Shown in pieces: positions 32,897-41,404 of a stretch of 48,002 nucleotides of DNA; the first letter of the stretch is position 1; every line of letters begins with the position of its first letter. Origin of the DNA: Alphaproteobacteria bacterium (GTDB taxonomy: Bacteria > Pseudomonadota > Alphaproteobacteria > TMED109); the NCBI GenBank assembly GCA_022819905.1, contig JAJEGJ010000011.1:1-48002 (forward strand), given 5' to 3'. Made by a program: the position numbers and the translations under genes. The notes under the pieces were generated by a model, which worked only from the letters and a program-made list of their open reading frames with translations, had not been told where the DNA came from and did not search any database.

Positions 32897-34041
32897 GCGC
32901 GGCAGCGGAGCGGTTCCTTGATGCCCGCCGTCGCCGGACACCTTGCCTTGTCATTGACCTGGGCGAAGTCGCGGCCGCGTATCGCCGGGTTACGGACAGG
33001 TTCCCCGGAGTGCGGGTTCACTATTCGGTAAAGGCCAATCCCGCACCGGAGATTCTCAGCTGCCTTCGGTCGCTGGGCGCTTCCTTCGACGTCACGAGCC
33101 GGTCGGAAATTGGACTGTGCCTGCGTCTCGGCGTGCCGCCGGAGCGACTGGCCTACGGCAATACGGTCAAGAAGGCCGCAGACATTGCTTGGTCCTGGCG
33201 TCATGGCATCTGCAGCTTTGCCTGCGATTCGCTGCCGGAACTGCAGAAGATTGCGAAGCACGCACCGGGATCCTCCCTCGTGGTCAGACTGGCGGTGGAC
33301 AACTCGGGGGCCGCATGGCCGCTGGACCGCAAGTTCGGATGCTCTTCGGGGAGCGCCGTCGACCTGATGCGTCGGGCGGTCGCGCTGGGTCTTCGGCCGG
33401 CCGGCCTGTCGTTCCACGTGGGCTCTCAGCAGACGGATCCCGAGAGTTGGAACCGTGCCGCTGCCGTCGCGGCACGGACGGCGACGGGAATGGCCGCTGT
33501 CGGCCTGCCCGTCGAAGCGCTGAACATCGGTGGTGGCCTGCCGGTTCAGTACCACGACGGAATTCCGAGTCTGGAAGCGTGCGCCGGGGCGATCCGGAAC
33601 GCGCTGGCCCGGCACTTCGGAGACGCTGTGCCGTCCCTTGCGATTGAGCCTGGGCGTTATCTGGTTGCGACCGCCGGCGTCATCGAGTCCGAGGTTGTTC
33701 TCGTGACCCGGAGGTCGCCAGCTGACAGGCACCGCTGGGTCTTTCTCGACATCGGGCGCTTCGGTGGGCTGGCGGAGACCGAAGGTGACGCGATCCGGTA
33801 CCCCATCGCGGCCAGCGGCTCGCACGAACCATGCGGGCCGGTCGTGATTGCCGGTCCTACGTGCGACAGCGCCGACATCCTCTACGAGGCCGCCGAGTAT
33901 CAATTGCCGCTCGGGCTCACGGCCGGAGATCGGATCAGGATTCGGTGCGCTGGCGCCTACACCACGGTCTACGCATCACGGTTCAATGGATGCCCGGCTC
34001 CGCACAGCCTGTTCATCGGCCCGGGGCGGCACGCGGGCTAG
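32893..34041 (+). CDS. Ornithine decarboxylase, alanine racemase-fold (type III)
   Basis: 382 residues, normal for PLP fold-type III decarboxylases of ornithine, arginine or diaminopimelate. HYSVKANP holds the PLP lysine (K47), GLSFHVGSQQ the His that stacks on the ring, EPGRYLVA the phosphate-contact segment and GPTCDSADIL the catalytic Cys324 from the partner subunit. Short proteins with these features next to AdoMet decarboxylase are usually ornithine decarboxylases giving putrescine. The GTG start overlaps the AdoMet decarboxylase stop. Its TAG overlaps the TAG of the convergent spermidine synthase gene in a shared CTAG. Confidence 0.92.
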   Translation: MSAAAERFLDARRRRTPCLVIDLGEVAAAYRRVTDRFPGVRVHYSVKANPAPEILSCLRSLGASFDVTSRSEIGLCLRLGVPPERLAYGNTVKKAADIAWSWRHGICSFACDSLPELQKIAKHAPGSSLVVRLAVDNSGAAWPLDRKFGCSSGSAVDLMRRAVALGLRPAGLSFHVGSQQTDPESWNRAAAVAARTATGMAAVGLPVEALNIGGGLPVQYHDGIPSLEACAGAIRNALARHFGDAVPSLAIEPGRYLVATAGVIESEVVLVTRRSPADRHRWVFLDIGRFGGLAETEGDAIRYPIAASGSHEPCGPVVIAGPTCDSADILYEAAEYQLPLGLTAGDRIRIRCAGAYTTVYASRFNGCPAPHSLFIGPGRHAG

Positions 34042-34889
34042 GGGGCGTCGGTGATCGCGCGGATCCACGCGGGGAGCGCGTAGGCGGCCCGGTGCACGTC
34101 GGGCGTGTAGGTTTGGGTTTCGAGGAGATCCCGTCGGGCTCTCTCGAGCGCGGCATCGAGAACGGGTTGGGTGACCGGTCTCGGGGAGCCCCGGGTGATG
34201 GCCATCAGGCCACCCGTATACGTCGGGGTAACGGCGAGATACGTGGACACCTCGCCCCAGACGGAACGCATCTTGCGGCAGACGTCCCTGAGCTCGTCTT
34301 CCTGAAAGAACGGCACGCCGCTCTGAAACACCGCGATGCCGGCGCCCCGGAGGGCCGCCGCCACCTGCTGATAGAACGACTCTGCAAACAGGCTTTCCGC
34401 TGCCCCCACCGGATCGGGTCGGTCAGCGATGATCAGGTCGTAGGTACGCTGGTGCCGGTCCAGGAAATGGCCGGCGTCGTCGAAGTGCACCCGCAGGCGG
34501 GAATCCTCGAACGCCTTTCCGTGCACGGTACCAAGGAATTCCCGGGCGAGCTCGACCACCCGCCGGTCAATGTCCACCAGATCCACGCTTCGGACCGACG
34601 GGTGCTTGAGCACCTCTTCTGCGACGGCGCCGTCCCCGCCGCCGGCGATCATCACGCGCTCGACTCCGCCGTGTTCGAATACGGGCGGATGTACCATCAT
34701 CTCTGAGTACGTGTGCTCGTCGCGCTCGGTAATCTGGACAATTCCGTCGAGCGCGAGTACCCGGCCGAATGCCGGGTTCTCAAACAGCTGAATGTGTTGG
34801 AAGGCGCTCTGTTCGTCGGCCAACACGCGCGAAACCGCAAATATCTGCGCGTACCCCGCGTGAAGGGTCTCCGCGAATTCGCGCGTCAT
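34038..34889 (-). CDS. speE: Spermidine synthase (polyamine aminopropyltransferase)
   Basis: 283 residues; joins the aminopropyl group of decarboxylated AdoMet to putrescine. The N-terminal strand domain (LFENPAFGRVLALDGIVQIT, then RDEHTYSEMMVH) is followed by the Rossmann-like core with IAGGGDGAVAEEVLKHP and VDIDRRVVELAREF. The loop IIADRPDPVGAAESLF matches the IxDxxDPxGP loop with the two catalytic Asp residues. The ATG at 34887-34889 is the family start. It is convergent with the decarboxylase pair, so the three genes complete the route from ornithine to spermidine. Confidence 0.95.
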   Translation of the reverse strand: MTREFAETLHAGYAQIFAVSRVLADEQSAFQHIQLFENPAFGRVLALDGIVQITERDEHTYSEMMVHPPVFEHGGVERVMIAGGGDGAVAEEVLKHPSVRSVDLVDIDRRVVELAREFLGTVHGKAFEDSRLRVHFDDAGHFLDRHQRTYDLIIADRPDPVGAAESLFAESFYQQVAAALRGAGIAVFQSGVPFFQEDELRDVCRKMRSVWGEVSTYLAVTPTYTGGLMAITRGSPRPVTQPVLDAALERARRDLLETQTYTPDVHRAAYALPAWIRAITDAP

Positions 34890-34988
34890 CGTCGAGTCAA
34901 CCACCGGTGAGTCATGCTCGGGTCCTCGACACGAGTCCCGCCGATATACTGACGGCCCGAATTGACCAAGGGTTGCGCACGGGCTCTC

Positions 34989-35270
34989 ATGAACAGCCTT
35001 ATCCTGCTGATCGACAAGATTCTGAATCTGGTCATCTGGATCGTGGTGATTCAGGCGGTGTTGAGTTGGCTGATCGCGTTTGACGTGATCAACTTCCGGA
35101 ACCGGTTCGTCTTCAGCGTGCACCAGACTCTCGGCCGGCTTACCGAACCGATGCTGCGCCCCATTCGCAGAATTCTGCCCGACACCGGAACCATCGATAT
35201 CTCGCCGGTCATTCTCATCCTGGCGGTTTGGTTCGTTCGGAGCCTGCTGGTCGAACTCACGATGGGTTAG
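34989..35270 (+). CDS. YggT family membrane protein
   Basis: 93 residues with two hydrophobic segments ([19 protein letters not shown] and [14 protein letters not shown]) and [18 protein letters not shown] between them, the YggT signature. The role is not settled; relatives are linked to osmotic stress and membrane or cell-division functions. The ATG at 34989 is the family start. Its TAG overlaps the TAA of the convergent argG gene in the shared sequence TTAG, a second stop-codon overlap in this block. Confidence 0.88.
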   Translation: MNSLILLIDKILNLVIWIVVIQAVLSWLIAFDVINFRNRFVFSVHQTLGRLTEPMLRPIRRILPDTGTIDISPVILILAVWFVRSLLVELTMG

Positions 35271-36475
35271 CGGTCGCCCTCCACCCGACGCCGCTGCCGC
35301 AGGCGGAGCGCATTGAGGCGAATGAAGCCTTCGGCGTCTTTCTGGTCATAGACCGAATCCGCTTCGAAGGTGGCAATGCTCTCGCTGTAGAGGCTTCTCG
35401 GCGAACGGCGTCCCACGACTCGCGCAGATCCCCGGTAAAGCTTGAGGCGGGCAGTCCCGGTAACGTTGCGTTGCGATTCGTCGATCAGGGCCTGGAGCAT
35501 CTCGCGCTCGGGCGCGAACCAGAAACCGTTGTACACAAGGGAAGCGTAGCGCGGCATGATCTCGTCGCGCGTACGCATGGCGGGACCGTCCAGCGTGAGT
35601 GATTCAACGGCCCGGTGAGCGGTCTGGAGCAAGGTGCCGCCAGGCGTTTCGTAGACGCCCCGGGACTTCATGCCGACAAACCGATTCTCCACGAGGTCGA
35701 GCCGGCCGATTCCGTGGGCGCCCCCGAGTTCGTTGAGCCGTTCCAGCAGGCGGGCAGGGGACAGGCGCGTCCCGTCGACCGCGACGGGATCTCCCTCCTC
35801 GAAATCGATTTCCACGTACTGAGGCGTCTCAGGCCCGGCTTCCGGCGCAGCCGTTCGCTGGAACATTGCCTCGTCGGGCTCGTGCCAAGGATCCTCCAGC
35901 GCCTTTCCTTCGTAGGAGGTGTGGAGAAGGTTGGAATCGGTCGAATAAGGCGGCTCGCCCGCGCTCACGTTGTCGATCGGGATTTGGTGCGCTTCGGCGT
36001 AGGCGAGCAGGTCCGTCCGGGACTGCAGTTCCCAGGAGCGCCAGGGGGCGATCACCTGTATGTCGGGGTTGAGCGCGTAGTAGCTCAATTCAAAGCGGAC
36101 CTGGTCGTTGCCCTTTCCTGTCGCGCCATGCGCCACCGCATCGGCGCCGGTTTCGGCGGCGATCTCGACCTGCCGGCGTGCGATCAGCGGGCGAGCGATC
36201 GACGTTCCGAGGAGGTAGGTGCCCTCGTAGAGCGCATTGGCCCGGAACATTGGAAAGACGTAGTCGCGGACGAAGGTTTCCCGGAGGTCCTCGATGCGGA
36301 TGTCGCGAACTCCCATCTGCTCTGCCTTGGCGCGGGCACGCTCCACGCTCTCGTAGCCGAGGTCGGCTGAGAAGGCGACCACCTCGCACTGGTAGGTCTC
36401 CTGCAGCCAGCGCAGGATCACCGAGGTGTCGAGGCCGCCCGAGTAGGCGAGCACGACCTTGTTCACGTCCGACAT
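35267..36475 (-). CDS. argG: Argininosuccinate synthase
   Basis: 402 residues, full length. [19 protein letters not shown] holds the PP-loop (SGGLDTS) that binds ATP and forms the citrulline adenylate; [20 protein letters not shown] is the conserved aspartate/citrulline-binding stretch and [17 protein letters not shown] the family segment. It condenses citrulline and aspartate in arginine synthesis. ATG at 36473-36475. It overlaps the YggT stop and precedes tRNA-Ala in opposite orientation. No other arginine gene is near. Confidence 0.97.
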   Translation of the reverse strand: MSDVNKVVLAYSGGLDTSVILRWLQETYQCEVVAFSADLGYESVERARAKAEQMGVRDIRIEDLRETFVRDYVFPMFRANALYEGTYLLGTSIARPLIARRQVEIAAETGADAVAHGATGKGNDQVRFELSYYALNPDIQVIAPWRSWELQSRTDLLAYAEAHQIPIDNVSAGEPPYSTDSNLLHTSYEGKALEDPWHEPDEAMFQRTAAPEAGPETPQYVEIDFEEGDPVAVDGTRLSPARLLERLNELGGAHGIGRLDLVENRFVGMKSRGVYETPGGTLLQTAHRAVESLTLDGPAMRTRDEIMPRYASLVYNGFWFAPEREMLQALIDESQRNVTGTARLKLYRGSARVVGRRSPRSLYSESIATFEADSVYDQKDAEGFIRLNALRLRQRRRVEGDR

Positions 36476-36665
36476 CCGGGACTCCGAAGCAGGGCTAGGG
36501 CAGCGATTGCGGGCCGCGCGAGATAGGGGCGGCCTGACGCCGTGGATATAGCACGTCGAAACGGTTTCATAGGCGATTTATGTTTTCGGGCCCGGGAAGG
36601 ATGCAGGGCGGCGGCAAGCCGGCATTTGACACCTTTCCGGTCACGTGCCAGACAGTGCCGTCGGA

Positions 36666-36741
<76 letters not shown>

Positions 36742-37215
36742 AGGCCGTCTGCTGTCCTGTACAGGTCGTGTTCAACACCACATAAATTCTCACAGTTTGT
36801 CCCTTGAAGGGGCCTTGTCCGCTAGTACCGACGAGGGTTCGGCGCCCAAGCAAGCGATTTCTGCGGCAGGCACAACGAGGCATTGTCCCGATTGATGTGG
36901 CGCCGGTTCGTCCGGGGCACATGTCGGTGCTGCCGGATCACGGCTCTCGGGCGGTCCGTCGCTGAATACCGGCAATTTCGCCGAGTTCGTCAGCTTCATC
37001 TCGTCGTCTCGTGATGTCAGGGAGTTACGAGGTTTCCGTTCTCGGAGGAACCACCCGACTGGCTTCTCCCGACCTCGGAGACAGGTCGGTTCCTTCGACT
37101 TGATCAACGTTCACATTTCCGAGAATTCTCCGGTCTAGGTTCGGGTGCAGCTTGCAGCAGCAGAGGTACAGGTATATACCGGTATTTATGTGCCTGCCAT
37201 CAGGAGGAGATTTCC
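36742..37215. other. Intergenic region after tRNA-Ala
   Basis: About 475 bp without a supported gene. No repeat of the tRNA 3' end was noticed, so an integration site is not shown. The 3' end carries AGGAGG directly before the isochorismatase gene. Confidence 0.4.
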
Positions 37216-37908
37216 ATGTCCTTCAAGAATCTTTTGATCCCTGTTCTTGCTGCTTTGTCACTGGTTGGGGTGACACGTGCTGTACCTGCTACCGACTACG
37301 ATCCGGCGAAGACCGCCATCTTGCTGGTCGATCCCTACAATGACTTCCTTTCACAGGGCGGGAAAGCCTATTTTCTAGGTCAAAGCACGATCAAAAGCGC
37401 CAATCTGATCGAGAACCTGAAGAACCTGGTGGCGGCGGCGCGCGCCACCGGTGCCAAGGTCGTCTACGTGCCTCATGCTCACTACGAGCCCGGCGTCTAC
37501 GACGAGTACCCCTTTCTCAACCCGGCCCAGCGCAGCATCGTACAATTCGCCGTCTTCGAGAAAGGCGGTTGGGGCGCCGAGTATCACCCGGATCTGCAGA
37601 AACAGCCCGGCGATCTGGAGGCGCAGCACCACCGGCTGGCCAGTGGCTTTGCCGGAACGAACCTGCAAGCGTTGCTGGAGGGTGCGGGCCTCGAGTATGT
37701 CGTCGTGGCCGGGATGCGGGCGCCGACCTGCATCGCCTCGACGGCCTACTATGCCGTCGAGCTTGGTTATCACACCACGCTCTTGTCCGATGGGATCGCC
37801 GCCTTCGGCCAGGAGGAAGTGGACGCGGTGGTTAATGTCAGCTTTCCGACCTATGGTCACAAGATCATGCGAACCGACGCTTTCATCGCTGCTCTGACCG
37901 CGAATTGA
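37216..37908 (+). CDS. Isochorismatase-like cysteine hydrolase, exported
   Basis: 230 residues. An N-terminal signal sequence (LLIPVLAALSLVGVTRA) is unusual for this mostly cytoplasmic family. AILLVDPYNDFLS holds the catalytic Asp and GMRAPTCIASTAYYAVELGY the catalytic Cys. A Lys is expected between them; a matching KVVYVPHAHYEPG stretch lies near residue 75. Family members hydrolyse isochorismate, nicotinamide, N-carbamoyl compounds or biurets. AGGAGG precedes the ATG by about 8 nt. A MarR regulator starts 31 bp downstream, so the pair is probably one transcription unit. Confidence 0.85.
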   Translation: MSFKNLLIPVLAALSLVGVTRAVPATDYDPAKTAILLVDPYNDFLSQGGKAYFLGQSTIKSANLIENLKNLVAAARATGAKVVYVPHAHYEPGVYDEYPFLNPAQRSIVQFAVFEKGGWGAEYHPDLQKQPGDLEAQHHRLASGFAGTNLQALLEGAGLEYVVVAGMRAPTCIASTAYYAVELGYHTTLLSDGIAAFGQEEVDAVVNVSFPTYGHKIMRTDAFIAALTAN

Positions 37909-37939
37909 CGGGTTGGCTGCGCGACGCTCCGCCTAGGGT

Positions 37940-38398
37940 ATGGACCAGTTCGATTGTCTCTGTATCCGGCTGCGTCGCGCTTCCCGCGCGTTGACGCGAC
38001 TCTATGACGAGGCGCTGTCCGAGACCGGTCTGAACATCGCCCAGGTGGGGCTCTTGTTCTCTGTCTGGCAGGCCCAGCCCATCGCCATCAAGGCGTTGGC
38101 CGAGAAGAACCAGCTTGATCCCAGCACGCTGGGGCGCAATCTCGGGGTGCTGGAGCGCCGTGAGTTGCTCACGCTCTCGGCGGGCAAGGACGGTCGAACC
38201 CGGATGGTCACACTGACCCAGGCTGGTATGGGGCTGCTCGTTCGAGCGGCTCCGCTCTGGGAAGGCGCCCAGTCCTGCGCCCGCGAGAGACTGACCGCAG
38301 ACGGTGAGCGCACGCTGCGGGCCCTGCTCACCCTTCTCGAGGAGGACGAATCTGATCCGGTCGCAGAAAGCCCGGAATTCCCGAGCGAGGAATCCTGA
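37940..38398 (+). CDS. MarR-family transcriptional regulator
   Basis: 152 residues. LDPSTLGRNLGVLERRELLTLS is the recognition and linker helix region of the winged helix, and GKDGRTRMVTLTQAGMGLL is the wing with the typical DxRxxxVxLTxxG motif. The N-terminal helix FDCLCIRLRRASRALTRLYD builds the dimer interface. It probably controls the isochorismatase-like gene 31 bp upstream in response to a small aromatic or phenolic ligand. Three cysteines near the N-terminus and middle could act in sensing; this is inference. Confidence 0.88.
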   Translation: MDQFDCLCIRLRRASRALTRLYDEALSETGLNIAQVGLLFSVWQAQPIAIKALAEKNQLDPSTLGRNLGVLERRELLTLSAGKDGRTRMVTLTQAGMGLLVRAAPLWEGAQSCARERLTADGERTLRALLTLLEEDESDPVAESPEFPSEES

Positions 38399-38442
38399 GA
38401 CACCGGCGGCAGAGTGTCGAGCCGCCAACCCATCCGCAGGCC

Positions 38443-38538
38443 GGGCAGCATGTAGCCCCCGTCCGTGCGCTGGTCATGCCAGTACAAGCCCTCGCAGACG
38501 CCACGTTTCGCGATCAATTGCCCGTGCGCGAGCCCGTC
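38443..38538 (-). pseudogene. C-terminal fragment of an ABC exporter ATPase
   Basis: About 32 codons in one minus frame read DGLAHGQLIAKRGVCEGLYW followed by QRTDGGYML. This resembles the end of exporter-type ABC proteins (GTHxELLAxGGVYARLWxxQ). No Walker or signature motif is open nearby, so it can only be a relic, perhaps of a secretion ABC protein like those that work with HlyD. The match is short and could be chance. Confidence 0.35.
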
Positions 38539-39458
38539 CGTTCGGCAACCTTGACAATGACGTGGCACGGATACCGGAGCACTAGTCCGCGACCCCGTCA
38601 TCCTGCTATACCCCATCGACAAGGTGCCCGGTACTGCCGTTAACCAGCCGAGACACCGCGGCCACGAAACTCATGCGCCCGGTCCGCCAAATCCTCCGAG
38701 CAGCCGTCCACGTTCGTAGCGTCCTCAGTCCATGGCCGAGAATCGCCATCGTGGTTTGCCAAGTCGCCTTTCTGCCCCTAGTTCGGCGATAGAATCAGGA
38801 TTCCGAACATGCTTCCTCACTCAGACATCTCCAAGCAGTCGGTTCTACCTGACCGAGGCCGCAGGGCGCCTCGGATGGGCGCGAGCAATGGCGGCGCGCG
38901 GAGAATCGTGTTCCGTTGCGCAAGCGATCCTGCAGTACTCATGGGCATCGGAGCGGTCTGGACGCTGGCTACGCTGATCCGACCGGCAGCCCCCGACTTG
39001 GCCAATCAGATTGATTCGGCAAAGCGAACGGTCAGGCGCCGTCCCAGAATCTCAGGCAGCATGGCAATCGATGTGCTTCAGCGGCCCAAATCCGCCGGTC
39101 GTTGGATCACCGAGAGTGAGAACCTCCCAACGCGCCCCACGGACGCCGAGCCGGCTGAGCAGATGCGCGGGTAGCCAGACCCGTTCGGCTCCAAGGAAAG
39201 CCCGCAGGGGCACATTGGCGGTTCGATCCAAGTCGGCAACACGAGGCCCCGTGCCGCAATGCCCGCGGTACTGTTGAGCGGTGAGGTTTGCTGCGGCGTC
39301 CCCGCATCCGGACGCCAATGTCCGCTGCGATCGACAGCGCTTCGCGAAATCTGGTCCTGGGGTCCAGGTTCTCTGGCCGTGGAAGCCAGTCGCCGGTCGA
39401 GGGCAGTCCAGCCCGACCGCGGCACATCCGAGGCGCCGGTTCGGACCGGCTGGGCTCG
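38539..39458. other. Long intergenic region without a supported gene
   Basis: About 920 bp. Several mid-sized open frames exist on both strands, but none begins with a proper ribosome-binding site or shows a domain. It is likely decayed coding DNA. Confidence 0.4.
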
Positions 39459-40481
39459 CTATTGGGCCAGGGCGTCTAGCTCCGCCGGGTCCATGGCTTC
39501 GTACCGTCTGTACAGCTGAAGCACAGCCCGCCCGAACGTGGGACCGGCTTCCACCATTCCGGCAAACGGTTCCGGGACTCCGGGATCAAGGACTTCAGCC
39601 GGACTCTCACCGGTCAGTACAGCCTCGAGGATCCGGCTGCGCAGAAAGCGGATCCAGTCGCGCGTGTCAGCGAACCTGGCAGGGTCGTCAAGGATGGGGC
39701 CGTGCCCGGGCACGCCTGTCGTCCAGGGCAGCGATTCAAGTCGGTCAAGGTGCATGAGCCAGACGCCGATGTCGGCGTGCGGCACGGTGGCCGCCCTCCC
39801 GACAAACAGCAGATCGCCAAAGAACGCAACCCCGGATGTCCGGTCGTGGACAACGAGGTCGCCCGAACTGTGCCCACCCTCCAGCACGAGGATGTCCACC
39901 GGCCGGTCGCCAAGGTCCACGTGGCGATCCTCCGTCAGCGTCTCCGACGGCGCTTCGATGGTGGTTCCCTGGGTCCAGGCTTCGCCCACAAGTGCGGTCA
40001 TGAACTCCAGAAGCGCCGGCCCCTCGTTGGCGAGACCTTCGGCTTCAGCGGGATGCATAAGGACGTCGATGCCGGCCTCTCGGAAGGCGCCGAGGCCGAA
40101 GGAATGATCGGGATGCCGGTGCGTAATCACGGCGTAGCGGACCGGCAGGTCCGTGACAGACCGGATGGCGGCCAACATTTCCTTGCCGTATCGCCGGGTC
40201 GGGCCGGCCTCAACCGCTAGGACCTCTCGCGATCCCACAATGAAACCGGTGTTCGCGATGTTGGCGCCATTGTCGGGAGTAAGGGCGTCCTGTGACCCGG
40301 GGAATACGTAGACGCCCGGCGCGACCGGCTGCGGACGCAATCCGTAGGACGCGCCGACTGCGTCCCACGCGACCGTGGTGAAAAGGATCAGGCAGGCGGC
40401 CGCCCGGGCGAGCCCGGCTGCACGACGACTACATGAGAGGGGCGTTCTCGAGTCCTTCAAACGACAGGCCTTCGGAGTCAT
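39459..40481 (-). CDS. Quinoprotein relay zinc metallohydrolase (MBL fold)
   Basis: 340 residues. A hydrophobic N-terminus (AACLILFTTVAWDAVGA) suggests export. AVITHRHPDHSFGLGAFREA is the HxHxDH zinc motif, with further metal residues in VLEGGHSSGDLVVH and TGVPGHGPILD. Members of this group (quinoprotein relay system metallohydrolases) occur beside SoxYZ-like carriers and PQQ alcohol dehydrogenase genes. The SoxYZ-type gene overlaps its 5' end by 53 bp, so the two are linked. The dehydrogenase itself is not in the window. An ordinary beta-lactamase-fold hydrolase is the fallback reading. Confidence 0.8.
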   Translation of the reverse strand: MTPKACRLKDSRTPLSCSRRAAGLARAAACLILFTTVAWDAVGASYGLRPQPVAPGVYVFPGSQDALTPDNGANIANTGFIVGSREVLAVEAGPTRRYGKEMLAAIRSVTDLPVRYAVITHRHPDHSFGLGAFREAGIDVLMHPAEAEGLANEGPALLEFMTALVGEAWTQGTTIEAPSETLTEDRHVDLGDRPVDILVLEGGHSSGDLVVHDRTSGVAFFGDLLFVGRAATVPHADIGVWLMHLDRLESLPWTTGVPGHGPILDDPARFADTRDWIRFLRSRILEAVLTGESPAEVLDPGVPEPFAGMVEAGPTFGRAVLQLYRRYEAMDPAELDALAQ

Positions 40482-41202
40482 TGCCCGAGACCCGCACGGA
40501 CTGGCCCTCGGTCGGAAGATCGATGGTGATGACGGGATCCCGCGACATCGCTGCCCAGGTCAGCATGTCGGCGATCACGCCCCGCTCGTCCTCAATTCGG
40601 ACCTTCTCGACGTAATAGGGCGGGACGACATCGCCATCCTCCAGGACGACGAAGCCGGTGTCCATCGGGTGATGAATGCGAACCTTGAGCCGGCTGGCGC
40701 CACCGTGCCGCTCGAACTGCTTGATATTGACGTCGCCGACTGCCGCAACCACTGCGCCATCTGGTGGCGGAGAAGAGCATCCGCCGGCGCTCATGACCAG
40801 CACCGATTTGGTGGCAACGTGCCAGATTCCCGATGGATCCAGGATGGCGGCTCGGACGGGTGTCGATTCTTCCAACCGGATGTTCATCCCGACGGACTCG
40901 AGTCGACGGTGCGGCGTGATCCGCGCAACCTGCTGAATGGGGTTGCGATCCACCAGCAGCACGAGTTCCTGCATGTCACGCAAATCGTGCGGTACCTTGA
41001 CCATGATTGGCACTTCGTGCGCGCTCTCGACCCGGTCGGCCATCATGAGGCGAATGGAATCGTTGAACGTCACCTTGGCGTCCTCGCCGAGATAGGCGCC
41101 ACTGAGGTCTTCCCAAAGCTCGGACCCGGCAGGATCCACGCCGCGGGCGTCGGCGGCCGTGATCAGCAACGCCGCGACGGCAAACAGCATCGTTGAACGC
41201 AT
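40429..41202 (-). CDS. SoxYZ-like carrier associated with quinoprotein dehydrogenases
   Basis: 257 residues, a SoxY-SoxZ fusion with a signal peptide (MLFAVAALLITAADARG). Residues about 20-150 are the SoxY-like half, ending in VLVMSAGGCSSPPP: a GGC carrier tail in the middle of the protein rather than at its end. Residues about 165-257 are the SoxZ-like half (DGDVVPPYYVEKVRIEDE). Such fusions are part of a proposed relay with zinc metallohydrolases and PQQ methanol or alcohol dehydrogenases. ATG at 41200-41202 with GGGAGA upstream; TTG at 41205 is possible. The role of the Cys is inferred from SoxY. Confidence 0.8.
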   Translation of the reverse strand: MRSTMLFAVAALLITAADARGVDPAGSELWEDLSGAYLGEDAKVTFNDSIRLMMADRVESAHEVPIMVKVPHDLRDMQELVLLVDRNPIQQVARITPHRRLESVGMNIRLEESTPVRAAILDPSGIWHVATKSVLVMSAGGCSSPPPDGAVVAAVGDVNIKQFERHGGASRLKVRIHHPMDTGFVVLEDGDVVPPYYVEKVRIEDERGVIADMLTWAAMSRDPVITIDLPTEGQSVRVSGNDSEGLSFEGLENAPLM

Positions 41203-41404
41203 CAAATTCTCCCATGCCCAGTGGCGGCACCCAGTTTAGAGGGGATGGGGCGCATTCCCAAATGCCGCTAGGCCAAGGTGAACGTGCCGCCCGAACTGCA
41301 GGTCGGCGGCACGCGATCAGAGCGGATGCGGCCGGCGCCCAGGATGTGCGGCCGGAGCGAACGTTCCGCCTGACACACTCTCCACGGTGGGCGGTTCGGG
41401 TGGG

